Below, piece after piece: positions 8,301 through 9,199 of a stretch of 9,199 nt of DNA. Every line of letters begins with the position of its first letter. Position 1 is the stretch's first letter. The notes under the pieces were generated by a model. That model was not told the DNA's origin. It saw only the letters and a list, made by a program, of their open reading frames with translations, and made no database searches. The translations under genes were made by a program, and so were the position numbers. The stretch comes from JBEIVB01 sp040374085 (GTDB taxonomy: Bacteria; Bacteroidota; Bacteroidia; UBA4408), in assembly GCA_040374085.1 (NCBI GenBank), contig JBEIVB010000093.1, forward strand, positions 1-9,199, read 5' to 3'.

Positions 8301-9199
8301 TCAGCGGAACGGGTAGCCCTATCTCTTTTGGTGAAAGCTTTGATGTGGGATCTTACCAAGTTCAATCCTACAACGACCCCTGCGGAAACCCAACCACAAT
8401 GAACGGCACTGTCACGGTTAGTGTCGTGCCCAATTCGCCCGTTATCACCCCATCTGGTCCCCACATTATATGTTCCGGAGATACGGTTATGCTAACCGCC
8501 TCACAGGCAAATACCTACCAATGGTTTTTCGAGGGGCAACCCATTCCATTAGCAACGAATCAGACCATTTACGCAACTGCCACCGGAATCTATTCTGTTA
8601 GCACTGTGGATGGCAATGCCTGCAGCGGCGTCTCCCAGGGTACTCAGGTTACCGTTAATCCTGCTATATCATTGGATTTGGGCGGTCCTTTTACGCAATG
8701 CAATGGAACTCGTCTTTTGGATGCGGGCAACCCAGATGCAGCATACTCGTGGAGCACCGGGCAAACAACCCAGACCATAACTGTTTCCGCTACCGGATTT
8801 TACAATGTTACGGTTATCGATGTAAATGGTTGCTCTGCAAGCGATACGGTTTTGGTAACGATCAACGCCGCTCCAACGGTGAGCCTTGGTTCAGACCAGA
8901 ACGTGTGCAGCGGTACGGTAACGTTGGATGCAGGCAACACGGGATCGACGTATGCATGGAGCAGCGGCCAGAGTTCACAGAACATTACGGTTGCATCAAG
9001 CGGAAGTTATAGCGTAGTGGTAACGGATGCGAACGACTGTACAGCAAGCGATACCGTATCGGTAACGATTAACCCATCGCCAACAGTTGATCTTGGTGGC
9101 CCATACACCCTGTGCGGTGGCCCGGTAACATTGGATGCAGGCAACACCGGTTCCAGTTACGTATGGAACACCGGCGCAACCACGCAGACCATTACCACG
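2360..9199 (+). CDS. Giant modular secreted surface protein (delta-60 repeats, GEVED, LamG, Ig-like), 3' end cut
   Basis: One frame stays open for 2,280 codons to the window edge. The start is the first in-frame ATG (2360); 2366 is equally possible. Residues 1-31 are a Sec signal peptide, probably cleaved near SPLFA-Q. The start at 2393 would lose its basic region. Modules in order: residues 35-755, 14 delta-60/DUF5122 beta-propeller-type repeats; 756-857 and 858-936, Ig-like domains; 937-1097, GEVED domain (WGVWFDWNQN, GEYFEGNGLDYG); 1108-1262, LamG/concanavalin-like domain (MNFDGVNDGIEV, LDEVRLFNR), with trailing segment to about 1315; 1336-1458, choice-of-anchor D/ASH-type domain (TDFGAVDFG, FYIKNTG); 1459-1564, beta-rich domain; 1565-1644, Ig/PKD-like; 1654-1936, a second LamG (1675-1826) flanked by two Ig-like halves; 1937-2024 and 2025-2102, Ig-like; 2103-2280, 69-residue Ig-like repeats. 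No catalytic module is visible. An adhesive or carbohydrate-binding surface role, with type IX secretion, is inferred from the architecture. No sorting domain is seen because the C-terminus lies outside the window. Confidence 0.95.
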   Translation, partial: MPMLPLFRLPKMCTLLVFMLSMGCASPLFAQLPGAIDPSFNATDIGFGVGDGPNNSVYTTSVQTDGKVVLGGAFNVYNNVGRSNIVRVNSDGSLDNTFTIGSGPDNWVLTSALQTDGKIVIGGWFSSYNGTIRNRIARLNSDGILDASFDPGAGANNTVVGIAIQTDGKIIVGGDFTTYNGSSRNYIARLNSDGSLDATFNPGSGTNGTVRTISVQSDGKILIGGLFSTYNGTSRNNIARLNSDGSLDVSFNPGSGANSRVNAIQVQMDGKILMCGDFALYNGTSRNAVARLNANGTLDAAFNPGTGANSTIYTAKLQTDGKLVIGGAFTTFNGIPMNRVARLSTTGVLDASFNVGSGFDDNIWTTSLQTDGKVIFGGDFNSYSGTGKFRLARLSSLGVLDGTFNPGYGANNTGPCSVAFQSDGKIIIGGSFVTYNGISRNRVARLNEDGTLDLTFNPGSGASSSVYSTVLQPDGKILIGGHFATYNGTAVNFITRLNADGSRDASFNQGAGANNYIRSVILQADGKIIIGGNFTTYNGTSRNRIARLNADGSLDETFDPGFGADDQIDNLVLQPDEKIITVGQFTLFNGISRNRVARLNSDGTLDASFNPGTGANQKVWAAALQSDGKVVIGGQFTTFDGVGSNSIARLNADGSLDATFQAGTGVDNILLSIAIQSDDKIVIGGGFTLYNNIGRRHIARLNADGSLDLTFDPGSGADNGVEIVALQTNGSILFGGNFTSYNFIGRNRLARVFGGIYSIQTFVSPTTLCAGTNVSVEFNASAAANLGNEFTVQLSDASGSFALPVAIGSISSTATSGIISAVIPSETASGAGYRMRLVSSNPSSTGPDNGIDITINAPPLSPVLSALGSTEIVDNQPITLSATTVNNTWRRDFEEFPNNQASTYTTNEDGAYSISVTENGCSSESNSITLSGGGAAYCTPSFYPNTPAYVPPGANNFSFYSTCIATVTTSGASANLSEAPSCLPGIFPNFFLAKPYSGLEAVAGTTFDLEATTTGNEGYWGVWFDWNQNHAFEATELAYSNSTGSPTNQILISVTVPSDAIPGYTRMRILVNPNNSDVDPCGEYFEGNGLDYGLNITQPYTCFQSTSMNFDGVNDGIEVANAESFLEPTELTFEARIKRAQPPYEGQPESYFMASAASEGWVAGCRSNGNVFFGSTNGDQVDSPIILGDTLWHLVSITFGNNSVSFYKDGTWFNTMPLSGNFNSGSSYGIGFRPNGEAGSGFFEGSLDEVRLFNRVLCSGEIAVKANCQLDSLTNGLVMLQRFNQGCGGGANAGVVVAKDSGPNGMDGTLQGFAMSGTSSNFLRLYGALNTACASGLPSVAVSGNGVQIQNGSLEVGLNNNTDFGAVDFGASSSNAFYIKNTGLDVLLIDSISILDFVPNLSGSFSASGIFPLTIFPGDSSIFSVSFTPFGGLGIRKAQIRIHNNTCSGSFSFVVQGGYSYRRYAIHNVSNLTPCPQGTLLVGVDSFGDFIGPNVYITVQHNLNDSSGMVIGSGPYPNESNILEVTLPDTLTPGISYYLRAVDADGQVNWANGSIFSSPIVISSVPETPIITASGPLSICSGSAVTLSTSPGFANYFWSSGYNANTLSETNTFDAGAAGIYTVSVQNEAGCSATSEPISVHVTDSITPPSIVFLNGSTLCPGADASVSATSDFALTFEAGSNVFGASSLMVDPNALPSTTWEAWVFPTQVVSPIRQTVLSDDNGGYDRTLMIESTTGKWGVYNGVNVWQVVPAIAGQWQHVAVVYTPSDIKFYLNGNEFSHGAPAFNDQPTFFPLHIGLNPGYDERFNGYIDEVRIWNRSLSQEEIANGMDSIYGVNRNGLLASWRMNHKRVDNIIRDESGRGNDLSYNGNLIGATHNLFPNEFGYAWTASTSVTPTQGDTVQVSVGTSVLNLQVTATNAMGCSATASVNANVVAAPTAYDLTGGGSACDSPASFPVGLSGSQEGVQYELFKNSVSTGLVISGTGSPISFGESFDVGSYQVQSYNDPCGNPTTMNGTVTVSVVPNSPVITPSGPHIICSGDTVMLTASQANTYQWFFEGQPIPLATNQTIYATATGIYSVSTVDGNACSGVSQGTQVTVNPAISLDLGGPFTQCNGTRLLDAGNPDAAYSWSTGQTTQTITVSATGFYNVTVIDVNGCSASDTVLVTINAAPTVSLGSDQNVCSGTVTLDAGNTGSTYAWSSGQSSQNITVASSGSYSVVVTDANDCTASDTVSVTINPSPTVDLGGPYTLCGGPVTLDAGNTGSSYVWNTGATTQTITT
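2462..4624 (+). repeat. Fourteen tandem ~153-bp repeats encoding delta-60/DUF5122 units
   Basis: Units 2 to 14 begin at residues 93, 144, 195, 246, 297, 348, 399, 451, 502, 553, 604, 655 and 706. Each is 51 residues, except unit 8 (52) and unit 14 (50). Unit 1 (from residue 35) is longer at about 58 because of an insertion near ATDIGFGVGDG. The consensus is SLDATFNPGSGAN, then LQSDGKIIIGG, FTTYNGTSRN and RIARLNADG. Degenerate units are 5 (MCG for IGG), 11 (PDEKIITVG, losing DGK and GG) and 14 (TNGS for the DGK motif). The matches are much stronger in protein than in DNA, which indicates an old duplication rather than recent expansion. Confidence 0.93.
8666..9199 (+). repeat. Tandem 207-bp repeats encoding 69-residue Ig-like units, continuing past the edge
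   Basis: Units begin at 8666, 8873 and 9080, exactly 207 bp apart. The third is cut by the window end. Each encodes DLGG or SLGS, C-x-G, LDAGN, a Y-x-W core strand, G-x-[TS]-[TS]-Q-[TN]-ITV, and (in the two full units) the ending GCSASD or DCTASD before VTIN. The two cysteines of each full unit are about 45 residues apart and could form the domain's disulfide. DNA identity is high in the core: a GGTAAC-TTGGATGCAGGCAACAC block is nearly identical in units two and three. This suggests a more recent duplication than the propeller repeats, and more copies may follow outside the window. Confidence 0.88.

Overview
The window looks like a chromosomal segment of a Bacteroidota bacterium, probably from a marine or environmental Flavobacteriia or Sphingobacteriia-type lineage. 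The evidence is a set of lipoproteins with Bacteroidota-style signal peptides, -7 promoter elements of the TAnnTTTG / TAnnTTCG type, A-rich rather than Shine-Dalgarno leaders, and one giant secreted protein. That protein is built from modules that are common on Bacteroidota cell surfaces: delta-60/DUF5122 repeats, GEVED, LamG, choice-of-anchor D and Ig/PKD-like domains. I cannot name the genus.

Layout. (1) Positions 1-572, minus strand: two tandem small lipoprotein genes 4 bp apart. Both have the mature N-terminus CGPSKEE. The upstream one carries an exact 12-residue repeat, and the downstream one runs off the left edge. (2) Positions 573-660: a compact divergent promoter region. (3) Positions 661-1302, plus strand: a 213-residue lipoprotein with a DUF5011-like Ig domain, followed by a strong intrinsic terminator. 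(4) Positions 1448-1579: a 43-residue lipoprotein with its own promoter-like box, which shares an identical 11-mer with the promoter of the preceding gene. (5) Positions 1580-2359: a stretch of about 780 bp with no convincing gene. It holds a weak terminator and two promoter candidates, the better one at 2246-2275. (6) Positions 2360-9199: one uninterrupted reading frame of 2,280 codons, still open at the right edge. It encodes a giant modular secreted protein.

How it fits together. Everything here is predicted to leave the cytoplasm. The lipoproteins would be anchored in the outer membrane, and the acidic or lysine-rich residues after the lipid-modified cysteine in three of them resemble the lipoprotein surface-export signal described in Bacteroidota. 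The giant protein is probably exported by Sec and then the type IX secretion system, but its C-terminal sorting domain, if present, lies outside the window. The genes are on both strands with separate promoters, so I see a surface-protein neighbourhood rather than one operon or pathway. I found no mobile element, CRISPR array, tRNA, rRNA or recognisable defence system. The most notable object is the giant protein: 14 tandem propeller-type repeats (2 x 7) and what looks like a LamG domain nested inside an Ig-like domain.
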